This document shows, piece by piece, positions 1 through 7,915 of a stretch of 48,556 nucleotides of DNA; within the stretch, counting starts at the first letter, position 1, and each line of letters begins with the position of its first letter. A program made the translations under genes and the position numbers. This stretch comes from an uncultured Lachnospiraceae bacterium (GTDB lineage: Bacteria; Bacillota; Clostridia; Lachnospirales; Lachnospiraceae), in assembly GCA_947588675.1 (NCBI GenBank), contig CANPYY010000016.1:1-48556 (forward strand), given 5' to 3'. The notes below the pieces were generated by a model. That model was not told the DNA's origin. It did no database searches and worked only from the letters and a program-made list of their open reading frames with translations.

Positions 1-181
1 AATAAACAATCTGAAATTTCAGTTTTTTCAAATAAGGCATAACAATGCCTTTCAAAAGTAAAACTATATGGCCATATCGGTCGTAATCAGAATGATGATT
101 TACAGGAGCGCAGGGATTTGGGAAATGCTATTTTTTTAATTTATAAACACTTCACTAAGCTGCGTTTACAAAAAATCATGC

Positions 182-210
182 TTGTCATATGTATATAAAT
201 GTAATATAAT
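182..210 (+). promoter_or_regulatory. sigma-A promoter of the Rpn gene
   Basis: TTGTCA at 182-187 and a perfect TATAAT at 205-210 are separated by 17 bp. Transcription would begin near 217, only about ten bases before the ATG at 227, so the transcript would start at or inside the ribosome binding site AAAGG (216-220). This also rules out the in-frame TTG at 182 as the start codon. The 180 bases upstream hold two small palindromes but no recognisable gene. Confidence 0.7.
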
Positions 211-226
211 AAAAGAAAGGAACACG

Positions 227-1102
227 ATGAAGCAATATACGGAGAAAGATTTTGAAGAACTGCAGATAAAGGATGATTTCATGTTTGGAATTGTCATGAG
301 AGAACCCTGCTTCTGCAAACAGTTTCTGGAGCGGGTACTTGGAGTAAAAATATCACGCATCAATTATCCCGATTACCAGAAAACAATAGACCTTAAAGCA
401 GATGCAAAAGGCATACGATTAGACATATATGTCTGGGATGAGGAAGGAAATATATATGATATAGATATGCAGGCGTCTGAAAAGAAAAACATACCGAAAA
501 GGATAAGATACTATCAGGGGATGGTAGACCTGAATATACTGAAAAAGGGAGAAGACTATAAAAAGCTGAAACGCAGTTTCATAATTTTTGTATGTACCTT
601 TGATGTATTTAAAGAAGGAAGGCATATATACACATTTGAAAACAGATGTTTACAGAATCCCGGACTGGTACTTGGGGATGATACGGTAAAGATTATCCTG
701 AATACAAAAGGAACTATGGATGATGTTACGCCGGAATTAAAAAGACTGCTTGATTACATAGACAGCAACGAACCTGAAGACGAGTATACAAGGGAACTGG
801 AAAAGGAAGTAGAGTCCGTAAAGAAGAATGAAAAATGGAGGCTGAATTATATGACATTACAAATGCGGTATCAGGAAATATATGAGGAAGGCAGAGAGGA
901 AGGCAAGGAGGAGGGCAGAAAAGAGGCCGTTTCAGAATATATACTTGATCTGCTTTCAGACCTTGGCAGTGTATCTGACGACCTCAAGGCAAAGATCAAG
1001 TCCGAAGATAATGAGCTAACGCTTAAAGCCATGTTCAGACTTGCAGCAAAGTCAGAATCCATTGAGATGTTTTTAAACGGATTAAGGAGCTTGATTACAT
1101 AG
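227..1102 (+). CDS. Rpn family PD-(D/E)XK nuclease / putative transposase
   Basis: A 291-residue member of the Rpn (recombination-promoting nuclease, PDDEXK-type transposase-like) family. The N-terminus has the family opening DDFMFGIVM, followed by the nuclease core around residues 60-85: RLDIYV supplies the first acidic residue and DIDMQ the second motif, an E-to-D variant of the usual EMQ. The C-terminal part is Glu/Lys/Arg-rich with the typical EEGREEGKEEGRKE helix. ATG 227 is chosen because it follows AAAGG and lies just downstream of the promoter. The stop codon is supplied by out-of-frame sequence of a duplicated segment beginning at 1090, so the natural C-terminus may have been altered. 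An internal start at 851 is annotated separately. Family members are linked to RecA-independent recombination, toxicity and phage defence; the role here is inferred. Confidence 0.85.
   Translation: MKQYTEKDFEELQIKDDFMFGIVMREPCFCKQFLERVLGVKISRINYPDYQKTIDLKADAKGIRLDIYVWDEEGNIYDIDMQASEKKNIPKRIRYYQGMVDLNILKKGEDYKKLKRSFIIFVCTFDVFKEGRHIYTFENRCLQNPGLVLGDDTVKIILNTKGTMDDVTPELKRLLDYIDSNEPEDEYTRELEKEVESVKKNEKWRLNYMTLQMRYQEIYEEGREEGKEEGRKEAVSEYILDLLSDLGSVSDDLKAKIKSEDNELTLKAMFRLAAKSESIEMFLNGLRSLIT
749..837 (+). repeat. 89-bp direct repeat, copy 1 (inside Rpn gene)
   Basis: This segment is repeated at 1090-1178 with 86 of 89 identical positions. The three differences (aac/aat, cct/ccc, agg/aga) are all synonymous in the shared reading frame. 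It encodes the hinge between the nuclease domain and the C-terminal helical tail, ending at codons for NEK. Confidence 0.9.
851..1102 (+). CDS. Possible intragenic C-terminal Rpn product (RpnS-like)
   Basis: Inside the Rpn gene, GGAGG at 837-841 is followed after nine bases by an in-frame ATG at 851 (codon 209 of the long protein). Translation from it would give an 83-residue, highly charged helical polypeptide starting MTLQMRYQEIYEEG and ending at the same stop codon. Some Rpn genes of enterobacteria are reported to make such a small in-frame C-terminal protein that inhibits the full-length nuclease. The Shine-Dalgarno sequence and frame are seen directly; expression and function are inference. 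The GGAGG also encodes a Trp-Arg pair common at this place in the family, so it may be coincidental. Confidence 0.45.
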   Translation: MTLQMRYQEIYEEGREEGKEEGRKEAVSEYILDLLSDLGSVSDDLKAKIKSEDNELTLKAMFRLAAKSESIEMFLNGLRSLIT

Positions 1103-1178
1103 ACAGCAATGAACCCGAAGACGAGTATACAAGAGAACTGGAAAAGGAAGTAGAGTCCGTAAAGAAGAATGAAAAATG
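1090..1178 (+). repeat. 89-bp direct repeat, copy 2
   Basis: Second copy of the hinge-encoding segment at 749-837. The offset of 341 bp is not a multiple of three, so copy 2 lies in another frame than the intact gene. Its first bases, read out of frame, provide the intact gene's stop codon. Recombination between the copies would remove 341 bp and fuse the nuclease domain in frame to the alternative tail ending at 1302. Confidence 0.9.
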
Positions 1179-1302
1179 TAAATCAGCGATAAAAATGTTA
1201 GATGCAGGTAAGTTATCTGATGAAGAAGTTGCCTTATATTCCGGACTTACTCTTGAACAGGTGCTGGAAATAAAAGAAAACAATGGCTTTTTATCATACT
1301 AA
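1090..1302 (+). pseudogene. Orphan 3' end of a second Rpn-family gene
   Basis: Read from 1090 without a start codon, this stretch encodes about 70 residues: the duplicated hinge (LDYIDSNEPEDEYTRELEKE and on), then a different tail, CKSAIKMLDAGKLSDEEVAL followed by YSGLTLEQVLEIKEN, ending at TAA 1300-1302. That tail (a MLxxGKxxxEEVAxxSGLxxEQV pattern) is a common Rpn-family C-terminus. The frame is open and its only repeat differences are synonymous, so decay looks recent or the segment is kept as a donor cassette. No ribosome binding site or start precedes it, so it is probably not translated alone. Confidence 0.75.
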
Positions 1303-1313
1303 AAAAGCCCGGC

Positions 1314-1342
1314 TTGACATCCGGCATACTCTAATTTATTAT
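1314..1342 (+). promoter_or_regulatory. sigma-A promoter of the MATE gene
   Basis: TTGACA (1314-1319), a 17-bp spacer and TATTAT (1337-1342). The predicted transcription start near 1349 coincides with the upstream in-frame ATG at 1350 and leaves ATG 1383, with its own ribosome binding site, as the translation start. Confidence 0.75.
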
Positions 1343-1382
1343 TTTTTATATGCAACATCATAACAGAAAGAAGACATGCAAA

Positions 1383-2723
1383 ATGAAACGCTCAAATATT
1401 GATATGCTGCACGGAGGCATTGCCGGCAAACTGCTTTTATTTGCGTTGCCGCTTGCCGCTACAGGTATGCTCCAACAATTATTTAACGCCGCTGATGTAG
1501 CGGTTGTAGGACGGTTCGCAGGTAAAAACGCAATGGCTGCCGTAGGAAGCAACAGTCCGATCATAGGACTCCTTGTAAACGGTTTCGTCGGTATATCGCT
1601 TGGCGCAAATGTTGTCATATCCAGATTCACGGGACAGGATAATAAAGACGGAATTTCCAAAACCGTACATACATCTGTTCTTTTCTCTGTCCTTGGAGGT
1701 CTGTTCATTACATTGCTTGGCGAACTGGTCGCTCCGCTTATATTAAATCTCCTTTCAGTGCCTGCCGGGGTATTTCCAATGGCTCTGGCATATCTGCGTA
1801 TATATCTTCTCGGGCTTCCGGTAATCTTTCTGTATAATTTTGAGTCGGCAATATTCCGAAGTCAGGGCGATACCCGCACCCCGCTTATATGTCTTGTAAT
1901 CTCAGGTATAATCAATGTGATACTGAATTTGTTTTTCGTATGTATAGTGGGAATGACGGCAGACGGCGTGGCTCTTGCAACAGTAATCTCCAATGCTGTC
2001 AGCGCGCTGTTACTGTTTATTCTTCTGTGCCGCAGAAATGATTATATAAAAATTACGGTTTCTAAAATAAAAATTCATTCAAACGTACTTAAATCAATGA
2101 TAAAAATCGGGCTGCCCGCAGGCCTTCAGGGCATGGTATTTTCTCTGTCCAATCTGTGTATACAGTCGGCGGTAAACAGTCTTGGCGCAGATGTGATGGC
2201 TGCTTCTTCAGCCGCTTTCAATATAGAGATTCTTGCATATTATGTAATCAACTCATTCGGACAGGCATGTACAACTTTTGTCGGACAGAATTACGGTGCG
2301 GAAAATATCGGACGCTGCCGAAGGGTCGTGCGCATAAGCCTGATAATGGATATTGGGATAACAGCGGCCGCATCGCTTATTATGCTTGTTTTCGGAACCA
2401 GTCTGCTTGGAATATTTAACAGCGATCCTGCTATAGCATCTATAGGAATCGTAAGGCTCAGATTCATTCTTGCGGCGGAAGTGGTAAATTCGGTTATGGA
2501 AGTTATGTCCGGCGCAATGAGAGGTTACGGATATTCTGTCGTTCCCGCAGTAATTACCTTTATAGGAGTATGCGGAGTCCGTATCGTATGGGTATACAGT
2601 ATATTTAAAGTATCGCAGACATTCTTCACGCTTATGATGGTATATCCCGTAAGCTGGATAATAACTGCCGCTGCGCTTACAATTGCTTATATGAGGTTTA
2701 TGCGAAGGTTCACTCCGACATAA
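1383..2723 (+). CDS. MATE family multidrug efflux transporter
   Basis: A 446-residue polytopic membrane protein of the MATE/MatE family (Na+ or H+ coupled export of cationic drugs and metabolites). The start MKRSNIDMLHGGIAGKLLLF, the motif QQLFNAADVAVVGRFAG and a second similar half after about residue 230 (IKIGLPAGLQGMVFSLSNL) show the two-times-six-helix pseudo-repeat; about 12 membrane segments can be read. Length is normal. ATG 1383 is preferred to ATG 1350 because AGAAAGAAG precedes it and a promoter places the mRNA start near 1349. The gene is monocistronic and its 3' end overlaps the oppositely oriented DUF1934 gene by 14 bp. Substrate cannot be told from sequence. Confidence 0.92.
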   Translation: MKRSNIDMLHGGIAGKLLLFALPLAATGMLQQLFNAADVAVVGRFAGKNAMAAVGSNSPIIGLLVNGFVGISLGANVVISRFTGQDNKDGISKTVHTSVLFSVLGGLFITLLGELVAPLILNLLSVPAGVFPMALAYLRIYLLGLPVIFLYNFESAIFRSQGDTRTPLICLVISGIINVILNLFFVCIVGMTADGVALATVISNAVSALLLFILLCRRNDYIKITVSKIKIHSNVLKSMIKIGLPAGLQGMVFSLSNLCIQSAVNSLGADVMAASSAAFNIEILAYYVINSFGQACTTFVGQNYGAENIGRCRRVVRISLIMDIGITAAASLIMLVFGTSLLGIFNSDPAIASIGIVRLRFILAAEVVNSVMEVMSGAMRGYGYSVVPAVITFIGVCGVRIVWVYSIFKVSQTFFTLMMVYPVSWIITAAALTIAYMRFMRRFTPT

Positions 2724-3126
2724 TCCGTATATCCACACAGCAGTCCGACATATACATATAATTAACATCCAGCGTATATTCTATATGTATCTCAATAAGT
2801 TCCTTTTCTTCCGTTATATCAAGTTCAGACGTAGTCGTGCTCATAAGCATACTGCCATAGGGCATTTCATATACAGCCATGCAGGTGTTGCCCGGTTCAA
2901 ACAGCATATGTATCCTGCCTTCTTCACCGTTTCTCCGCATTTCAAGGAAATTTTCGCCAAATATTATCATACACTTTGACATATCTCCATATTCGTCCGC
3001 CTGTTCGTATTTTATGAAAGATTTTCCTCCCCTGCGGTAAAATTGTCCCCTTGAAACAACTTCAACAGGCTGTTCAATTTCATTATTCTGAAGTCCGTTT
3101 ACCGATATTATTACATCTTTGTTCAT
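2710..3126 (-). CDS. DUF1934 domain protein (YwiB-like beta-barrel)
   Basis: A 138-residue protein of the DUF1934/YwiB family, a small calycin-like beta-barrel of unknown biochemical role. Recognisable are the start MNKDVIISVNGLQ, the FYRRGGKSFIKYEQ strand pair, the centre FEPGNTCMAVYEMPYGSM and the C-terminal strand IEIHIEYTLDVN. The start at 3126 is taken because AAAGGG lies seven bases upstream; an in-frame ATG five codons earlier lacks a good site. It begins 15 bp after murI, so it is the last gene of the ddl-murI-DUF1934 operon, and its end overlaps the MATE gene from the other strand. Confidence 0.85.
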   Translation of the reverse strand: MNKDVIISVNGLQNNEIEQPVEVVSRGQFYRRGGKSFIKYEQADEYGDMSKCMIIFGENFLEMRRNGEEGRIHMLFEPGNTCMAVYEMPYGSMLMSTTTSELDITEEKELIEIHIEYTLDVNYMYMSDCCVDIRIMSE

Positions 3127-3140
3127 TATAATCCCTTTCA

Positions 3141-3947
3141 TCAGTTATATTGTTCCATATTCACACACTCTACCGAGCCTACTTCACACGGCAATATTGT
3201 TCCTGCAAAATTACGGAATTTTTCCACGCTGTCGCTTACATAAAAATCATGGACAACTTTACGGCCGTCTGCAAATATATCTTTATCACAGAGTATACTT
3301 TCAAGCTCTTTGGCAGTTTCATATGCCGGGCTTACCAGGGTAACGTTTTCACCTACTACCTTCTGAATGGTACGCCTTATAAGGGGATAATGCGTGCATC
3401 CAAGTACAAGCGTATCAATACCATAGGACATTATATCGCACAAATACCTGTCAGCAATTTCATATGTAACGGAATCATACTGCCAGCCTTCCTCCACAAG
3501 CGGCACAAACAGCGGACACGCTTTTGAAAAAACCTGCAGTTTCGGATTGATTTCTTTAAGCACCTTTGAATATGTATTGCTCTTTATCGTGCCTTCCGTT
3601 GCAATAACTCCTATTCTGCCGTTTTCAGTAGCTTCATTTGCCGCTTTCGCTCCCGGTTCAATCACTCCTATTACAGGTATATCCGTTTCCCCTGCAATCG
3701 TTTCAAGCGCAAAGGCGCTTGCAGTATTACATGCGACTACAATTGCCTTTACTTGCTTTGTCATAAGGAATTTCATAATCTGCCTCGAAAAAGAGATTAT
3801 CGTATCCCTCGATTTACTTCCATACGGTACCCTTGCGGTATCCCCAAAATATACAATGCTTTCATCCGGAAGCTGTCTCATTATTTCCCTTGCTACGGTA
3901 AGCCCCCCAACGCCTGAATCAAATATTCCAATCGGTGAATTATTCAT
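3141..3947 (-). CDS. murI: Glutamate racemase
   Basis: A 268-residue MurI, converting L-glutamate to D-glutamate for peptidoglycan stem peptides. The family motifs are all present: GIFDSGVGGLTV at the N-terminus with the first catalytic region, FGDTARVPYGSKS, VVACNTASA with the first catalytic Cys, and LGCTHYPL with the second. The start at 3947 has AGAGG upstream (AGAGGTTTATATG). It lies 29 bp downstream of ddl on the same strand and is followed by the DUF1934 gene, so D-Ala-D-Ala and D-Glu supply for the cell wall are co-transcribed. Confidence 0.97.
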   Translation of the reverse strand: MNNSPIGIFDSGVGGLTVAREIMRQLPDESIVYFGDTARVPYGSKSRDTIISFSRQIMKFLMTKQVKAIVVACNTASAFALETIAGETDIPVIGVIEPGAKAANEATENGRIGVIATEGTIKSNTYSKVLKEINPKLQVFSKACPLFVPLVEEGWQYDSVTYEIADRYLCDIMSYGIDTLVLGCTHYPLIRRTIQKVVGENVTLVSPAYETAKELESILCDKDIFADGRKVVHDFYVSDSVEKFRNFAGTILPCEVGSVECVNMEQYN

Positions 3948-3976
3948 ATAAACCTCTTTTCTGCAGCTTTTGCAAA

Positions 3977-5035
3977 TTATATACGGCATTTTGCCGAATC
4001 TATAAGTTTATTTATCAATTCCTTTTTACTAATCCCTTTTGCATCCCACAGCATAGGATACATACTTATTTCCGTAAATCCCGGCATCGTATTTATTTCA
4101 TTAAATACAATTTCCCCGCTGCCGTTTTCCACAAAAAAATCAACCCTTGAAAGTCCTGAGCCGTCAATTACGGTAAATATATCTATTGCATATTCCCTTA
4201 TCTTTTCTACCGTATCATGCGGTAAATCAGGGTTTATAACAGTCTTTGATTCCGAATTGTTATATTTTGCATCATAATCATAAAACTCAGCCGCAGCAAG
4301 TATTTCCCCTACTCCTGAAGCCTTAACCCCACTATCATCCTGTAAAATTGCACATTCAATTTCACGTCCGTATATGGTCTCCTCAACAAGTATGCGGCTG
4401 TCATATAATGCAGCTTCTTTTAGCGCGGCGCAAAGTTCCGTTCTGTCAGACGCCTTGGATACTCCTCTGGACGAACCTGCATTAGACGGTTTTACAAATA
4501 CCGGATATGTAAGTTTGCTTTCAACTTTATTTGCTGCTTTCTCAATATCTGTAAGTTCCTGTCTCATTACGGGAACATATTCCGCCTGTCTTATTCCGAG
4601 CGAGTCCACAATTTTTTTTGTAGAAAGTTTATCCATGCCCGCGGAAGATGCAAGCACGCCGCATCCAACATAAGGTATTCCCGCCATTTCCAAAATTCCC
4701 TGTATGGTTCCGTCCTCACCATACAAACCGTGGAGAACGGGAAATACTATATCTATATGTTTTATGTAACTTCTTTTCCCGTCATTTATAAAAATTCCAT
4801 GGCTGCATTTATCAGGAAGTATTACTGCGGTTTTATTATTATTCGTCCATGTCCCATCCGTTATATCGGATATATTATCTACCAGAAGCCACTTGCCTCC
4901 CCTGGTAATCCCTATCATAGTTACATCATATATATCCCTGTCTATATTATTAAGCACGGTCGTTCCCGATACGCAGGAAATCTCATGTTCAGAAGATTCT
5001 CCTCCAAATATTACGCACACAGCTTTTTTATCCAA
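3977..5035 (-). CDS. ddl: D-alanine--D-alanine ligase
   Basis: A 352-residue ATP-grasp ligase making D-Ala-D-Ala for peptidoglycan. It begins with the Ddl signature CVIFGGESSEHEIS and has the ATP-grasp core (FVKPSNAGSSRGVSKA, near residue 190) and the Mg-binding end FNEINTMPGFTEISMYP. The omega-loop reads FYDYDAKYN, with the Tyr typical of D-Ala-D-Ala rather than VanA-type D-Ala-D-Lac ligases. The start codon is TTG at 5035, preceded at about eight bases by AGGAGGG, an excellent site that decides the start. First gene of the ddl-murI-DUF1934 operon; a TATAAT on this strand at 5066-5071 may be its -10, although no good -35 was found. Confidence 0.97.
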   Translation of the reverse strand: MDKKAVCVIFGGESSEHEISCVSGTTVLNNIDRDIYDVTMIGITRGGKWLLVDNISDITDGTWTNNNKTAVILPDKCSHGIFINDGKRSYIKHIDIVFPVLHGLYGEDGTIQGILEMAGIPYVGCGVLASSAGMDKLSTKKIVDSLGIRQAEYVPVMRQELTDIEKAANKVESKLTYPVFVKPSNAGSSRGVSKASDRTELCAALKEAALYDSRILVEETIYGREIECAILQDDSGVKASGVGEILAAAEFYDYDAKYNNSESKTVINPDLPHDTVEKIREYAIDIFTVIDGSGLSRVDFFVENGSGEIVFNEINTMPGFTEISMYPMLWDAKGISKKELINKLIDSAKCRI

Positions 5036-5122
5036 AAAAAATTCCCTCCTATCAAATATTATGGCATTATACTGCGCTTTGTTTATGACTGATTTGCGCG
5101 GCTCATTTCTTTTTCGGACATT

Positions 5123-5716
5123 TTACCACATATCTTTTATCCATTCAACAATACGAAAACTAAATTTAACATTTTCATTATCGCCTTTATCCTCTAAAAT
5201 ATCATTTTCACTTCCTTCCACTACCTGATATGACTCATCAACCATACAAAGCGATGGGAAAAGCACGCACCACCAGTTTTTCCCCTCCGCCTTTCCAATG
5301 CGCAGCCGGAATGCATCATATTCACCCTCAGGAAATATGTAGTTTCCATATATTTTTACAGGAAACCAGCTTCTGCCTATGCTTCCCGCCACCTTATACG
5401 AATACCCTGCTTTTTCTATAATCTGCCCTGCTTCGCCGGTATACCGGTCAATATTATTTGTTACATATTCCTGCGCCTCGCTTTTGGACTTTATATTATT
5501 TTTTCTCAAATCATTCGCGATAGATTCAGAAACGCAATCCCTCACTTTAAGCTTTAGTTTTTGGTCTTCCTCGGTATCGCTGTTTGCAATTATATGAAAT
5601 CTCAGTACAGATTTGGAAATACCGTTATCAAGCGGTATCAATGTATTTTCATTTTCTCCCTTTAACCCAATAACCGTTAAAAGCAATACCGTAAGCGTCA
5701 TAAATATTTTTTTCAT
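5123..5716 (-). CDS. spoIIR: Stage II sporulation protein R
   Basis: A 197-residue secreted signalling protein. In Bacillus it is made in the forespore under sigma-F, exported to the intermembrane space, and triggers SpoIIGA to process pro-sigma-E. Here an N-terminal hydrophobic segment (MKKIFMTLTVLLLTVIGLKG) serves as export signal. The family core follows: VLRFHIIANSDTEEDQKLKL, then KVAGSIGRSWFPVKIYGNY, FPEGEYDAFRLRIG and GKNWWCVLFPSLCMVD. ATG 5716 has GGAGG eight bases upstream; an in-frame TTG two codons earlier is too close to it. The gene is single, and divergent from ispE. Confidence 0.95.
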   Translation of the reverse strand: MKKIFMTLTVLLLTVIGLKGENENTLIPLDNGISKSVLRFHIIANSDTEEDQKLKLKVRDCVSESIANDLRKNNIKSKSEAQEYVTNNIDRYTGEAGQIIEKAGYSYKVAGSIGRSWFPVKIYGNYIFPEGEYDAFRLRIGKAEGKNWWCVLFPSLCMVDESYQVVEGSENDILEDKGDNENVKFSFRIVEWIKDMW

Positions 5717-5755
5717 CTTCAAATCCTCCGTATATTTATTTCGTTATCTTCATTG

Positions 5756-5785
5756 TTGACAAAATTTCTTCATATATACAATAAT
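5756..5785 (+). promoter_or_regulatory. Candidate promoter of ispE
   Basis: TTGACA at 5756-5761 with a rather weak -10, AATAAT at 5780-5785 (18-bp spacer); TACAAT at 5777-5782 is an alternative with a short spacer. It points towards ispE, about 65 bp downstream. Confidence 0.4.
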
Positions 5786-5849
5786 ATATGCAGATTGAAC
5801 CCTTACGGAATATATGTTAAACTAACAGTAATTTTGTGGAGGTATACAA

Positions 5850-6713
5850 ATGACTTATACAATAAAAGCGCCGGCAAAAATAAATATAGGACTGGACGTA
5901 ATCCGTAAACGTACCGACGGGTATCATGACCTCAAAATGGTTATGCAGACAATAAACCTGTTTGATACTCTTACATTTGAAATCACAGATAATGATAAAC
6001 ATACCCTTATATGTTCAGGCAATCCTGTTCCACAGGGCGATGACAACCTCATCATACAGGCGGCCGATATGCTTACAAAAGAATTTCATATAACCAAATC
6101 ACTTAAAATATCCCTTAATAAAAACATTCCCGTTGCTGCGGGAATGGCCGGCGGAAGCACGGATGCCGCTGCCACGCTAATTGCAGTAAATGATATATTT
6201 AATATCGGCCTGACAAAAAAAGAGCTTATGCAAAGAGGCGTACGCCTTGGCGCTGATATACCCTACTGCATCATGCAGGGCACTGCATTATCCGAGGGTA
6301 TCGGCGACATACTTACACCTCTTACTGCGTTTGACAATATTACGCTGCTTATTGCCAAACCTCCGATAGACATATCTACCGCATATGTATACCGCAATCT
6401 TAAACTTACTCCCAATATCAAACATCCTGATATAGATGCGATAATTGCTGCAATGGAAACAGTCAATTTCCCGCTCCTCGGAACTTTGTGTTCAAATATA
6501 CTTGAAACCGTAACCGTTCCCGCATATCCGATTATCAATACGATTAAGGAAACCATGCTTTCCTGCGGCGCATATGTTTCTATTATGAGCGGAAGCGGCC
6601 CTACAGTATTCGGCATATTTGAAAATGAAGCATCCGCTGTCTGCGCAAAAGAAAAATGCCTTGCCATAACAAACGGAATGTTTGCCGCAGTTACATCTAC
6701 TTATAATTTATAA
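5850..6713 (+). CDS. ispE: 4-diphosphocytidyl-2-C-methyl-D-erythritol kinase
   Basis: A 287-residue GHMP kinase of the non-mevalonate (MEP) isoprenoid pathway, phosphorylating CDP-ME. The N-terminus KAPAKINIGLDVIRKRTDGYH and the glycine-rich ATP loop PVAAGMAGGSTDAAA near residues 95-105 are diagnostic. The C-terminal motif MSGSGPTVFGIF is also present. Length is typical. GGAGG precedes the ATG at about eight bases. The gene is single; its stop overlaps the end of spmB on the other strand by 13 bp. Its presence implies isoprenoids are made from pyruvate and glyceraldehyde 3-phosphate. Confidence 0.96.
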   Translation: MTYTIKAPAKINIGLDVIRKRTDGYHDLKMVMQTINLFDTLTFEITDNDKHTLICSGNPVPQGDDNLIIQAADMLTKEFHITKSLKISLNKNIPVAAGMAGGSTDAAATLIAVNDIFNIGLTKKELMQRGVRLGADIPYCIMQGTALSEGIGDILTPLTAFDNITLLIAKPPIDISTAYVYRNLKLTPNIKHPDIDAIIAAMETVNFPLLGTLCSNILETVTVPAYPIINTIKETMLSCGAYVSIMSGSGPTVFGIFENEASAVCAKEKCLAITNGMFAAVTSTYNL

Positions 6714-7234
6714 TGTATCCGGACAATAGCCAGAGATGCCGCTATTCCGGCAATCGTTGCAAACAGCGCACCCAAAAGCGTGTATCTTGTCTTAGTAACC
6801 TTCGCCGTAACAAAATATATGCTCATAGTATAAAATACAGTTTCCGAACAGCTCATTATGACCGAGGCAAGCGTCCCGATGTAACTATCCGGTCCATACT
6901 GTTTATATATGTCAATAAGAAGACTTGTTGCGGCTGACGAAGAAAACATTTTTATCACTGTTAAAGGCAGCAGTTCTGACGGAAACCCCGTAATCCTGCT
7001 TATTGGTTTTATAAGCGATACAAGATAATCCAAGCTTCCCGATATTCTCAATATTCCCACCATTGCCATAAGCCCTATAAGTGTAGGCAGTATCTTATAC
7101 ACGGTTTTAAATCCGTCTACCGCCCCTTCAACAAATACATCAAATATATTTATTCTATTCAGCAATCCATATCCCACAATAATTATAAATATAAACGGTA
7201 TTATTCCATCTGACAGATAATATAAAAAATTCAT
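6701..7234 (-). CDS. spmB: Spore maturation protein B
   Basis: A 177-residue integral membrane protein of the SpmB family, required with SpmA for full dehydration of the spore core in Bacillus. It has four or five hydrophobic segments (YLSDGIIPFIFIIIVGYGLL first) and the family stretches LLPLTVIKMFSSSAATSLL and SVIMSCSETVFYTMSIYF. ATG 7234 has AGGGG eight bases upstream and lies 19 bp after spmA, so the two are co-transcribed. The longer in-frame reading upstream would overlap spmA and lacks a ribosome site. Confidence 0.94.
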   Translation of the reverse strand: MNFLYYLSDGIIPFIFIIIVGYGLLNRINIFDVFVEGAVDGFKTVYKILPTLIGLMAMVGILRISGSLDYLVSLIKPISRITGFPSELLPLTVIKMFSSSAATSLLIDIYKQYGPDSYIGTLASVIMSCSETVFYTMSIYFVTAKVTKTRYTLLGALFATIAGIAASLAIVRIHYKL

Positions 7235-7253
7235 TATACAACCCCTACTTACT

Positions 7254-7847
7254 TTACGTATGTTTGCGTATTTTTGCCAGCCGTCTTGCAATTACGGAAA
7301 ATACTACGCCTGCAAGCGTAGATACCGTGGTCGCCAAAAGCCCCATTCCTATAATATCGGTAGGTGATACGGAGCCATACTGCGTCCTGTATGCGATGAT
7401 ATTGACAGGTATAAGCTGCAGTGACGATATATTTACAATAAGGAACGTACACATGTCTGCGCTGGCTATTGATTTTTGTCCGTTAAGCTCCTTTAACTCT
7501 TTCATAGCATTGAGTCCCGCGGGTGTTGCCGCCCATCCAAGTCCCAGCATATTACTTATCATATTTGACGCTATGTATTCATTTGCCTTATGTCCTTTTG
7601 GCACGCCGGGAAACAAAAATCTCAGAACCGGCATCATTCCCCTCGTCAGTGAATCTATAATGCCCGCTTTTTTAGCTATATTCATAAGCCCCGTCCATAT
7701 TGACATAATTCCGAGCATTGTTATACATAGCGATACGGCTTCCCTGGAAGAATCTATTACCGCCGTACTTATATTTCCTATGCGCCCGTTGAATGCGGCA
7801 ATACATATTCCGAGAATAATTAAGAAGCCCCACATTTTGTTTAGCAT
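7254..7847 (-). CDS. spmA: Spore maturation protein A
   Basis: A 197-residue nucleoside-recognition (Gate)-domain membrane protein, partner of SpmB in spore core dehydration. Family features include MLNKMWGFLIILGICIAAFN at the start, SNMISNMLGLGWAATPAGLN in the middle and MCTFLIVNISSLQLIPVNII near residue 145. AAAGG seven bases upstream supports the start. It is the first gene of a two-gene spmA-spmB unit and diverges from abrB; no clear sporulation promoter was identified upstream. Confidence 0.95.
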   Translation of the reverse strand: MLNKMWGFLIILGICIAAFNGRIGNISTAVIDSSREAVSLCITMLGIMSIWTGLMNIAKKAGIIDSLTRGMMPVLRFLFPGVPKGHKANEYIASNMISNMLGLGWAATPAGLNAMKELKELNGQKSIASADMCTFLIVNISSLQLIPVNIIAYRTQYGSVSPTDIIGMGLLATTVSTLAGVVFSVIARRLAKIRKHT

Positions 7848-7915
7848 AAATAAGCCTTTTTTTTTATTTTATGAAATTATTACCATATTATTACAATAAC
7901 AAATTAAGTTATTTA

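Noticed and set aside
1-180. Small palindromes (CTGAAATTTCAG followed by a T run; AAGGCAT/ATGCCTT at 34-51) suggesting a terminator or mobile-element end
   Set aside because: Stems are short or lack a loop, no gene end is visible to the left in the window, and no matching copy or target duplication was found.
227-1302. Active transposon (the Rpn gene carries a transposase-like name)
   Set aside because: No terminal inverted repeats or target-site duplications; the 89-bp repeat is coding hinge sequence, not an element end.
1305-1325. CCGG...CCGG inverted repeat after the orphan Rpn tail as a terminator
   Set aside because: Only four base pairs, no adequate T-tract, and it overlaps the -35 of a convincing promoter.
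7264-7899. A 211-codon plus-strand open frame opposite spmA
   Set aside because: Shadow of spmA; lacks a ribosome site and crosses the spmA start region.
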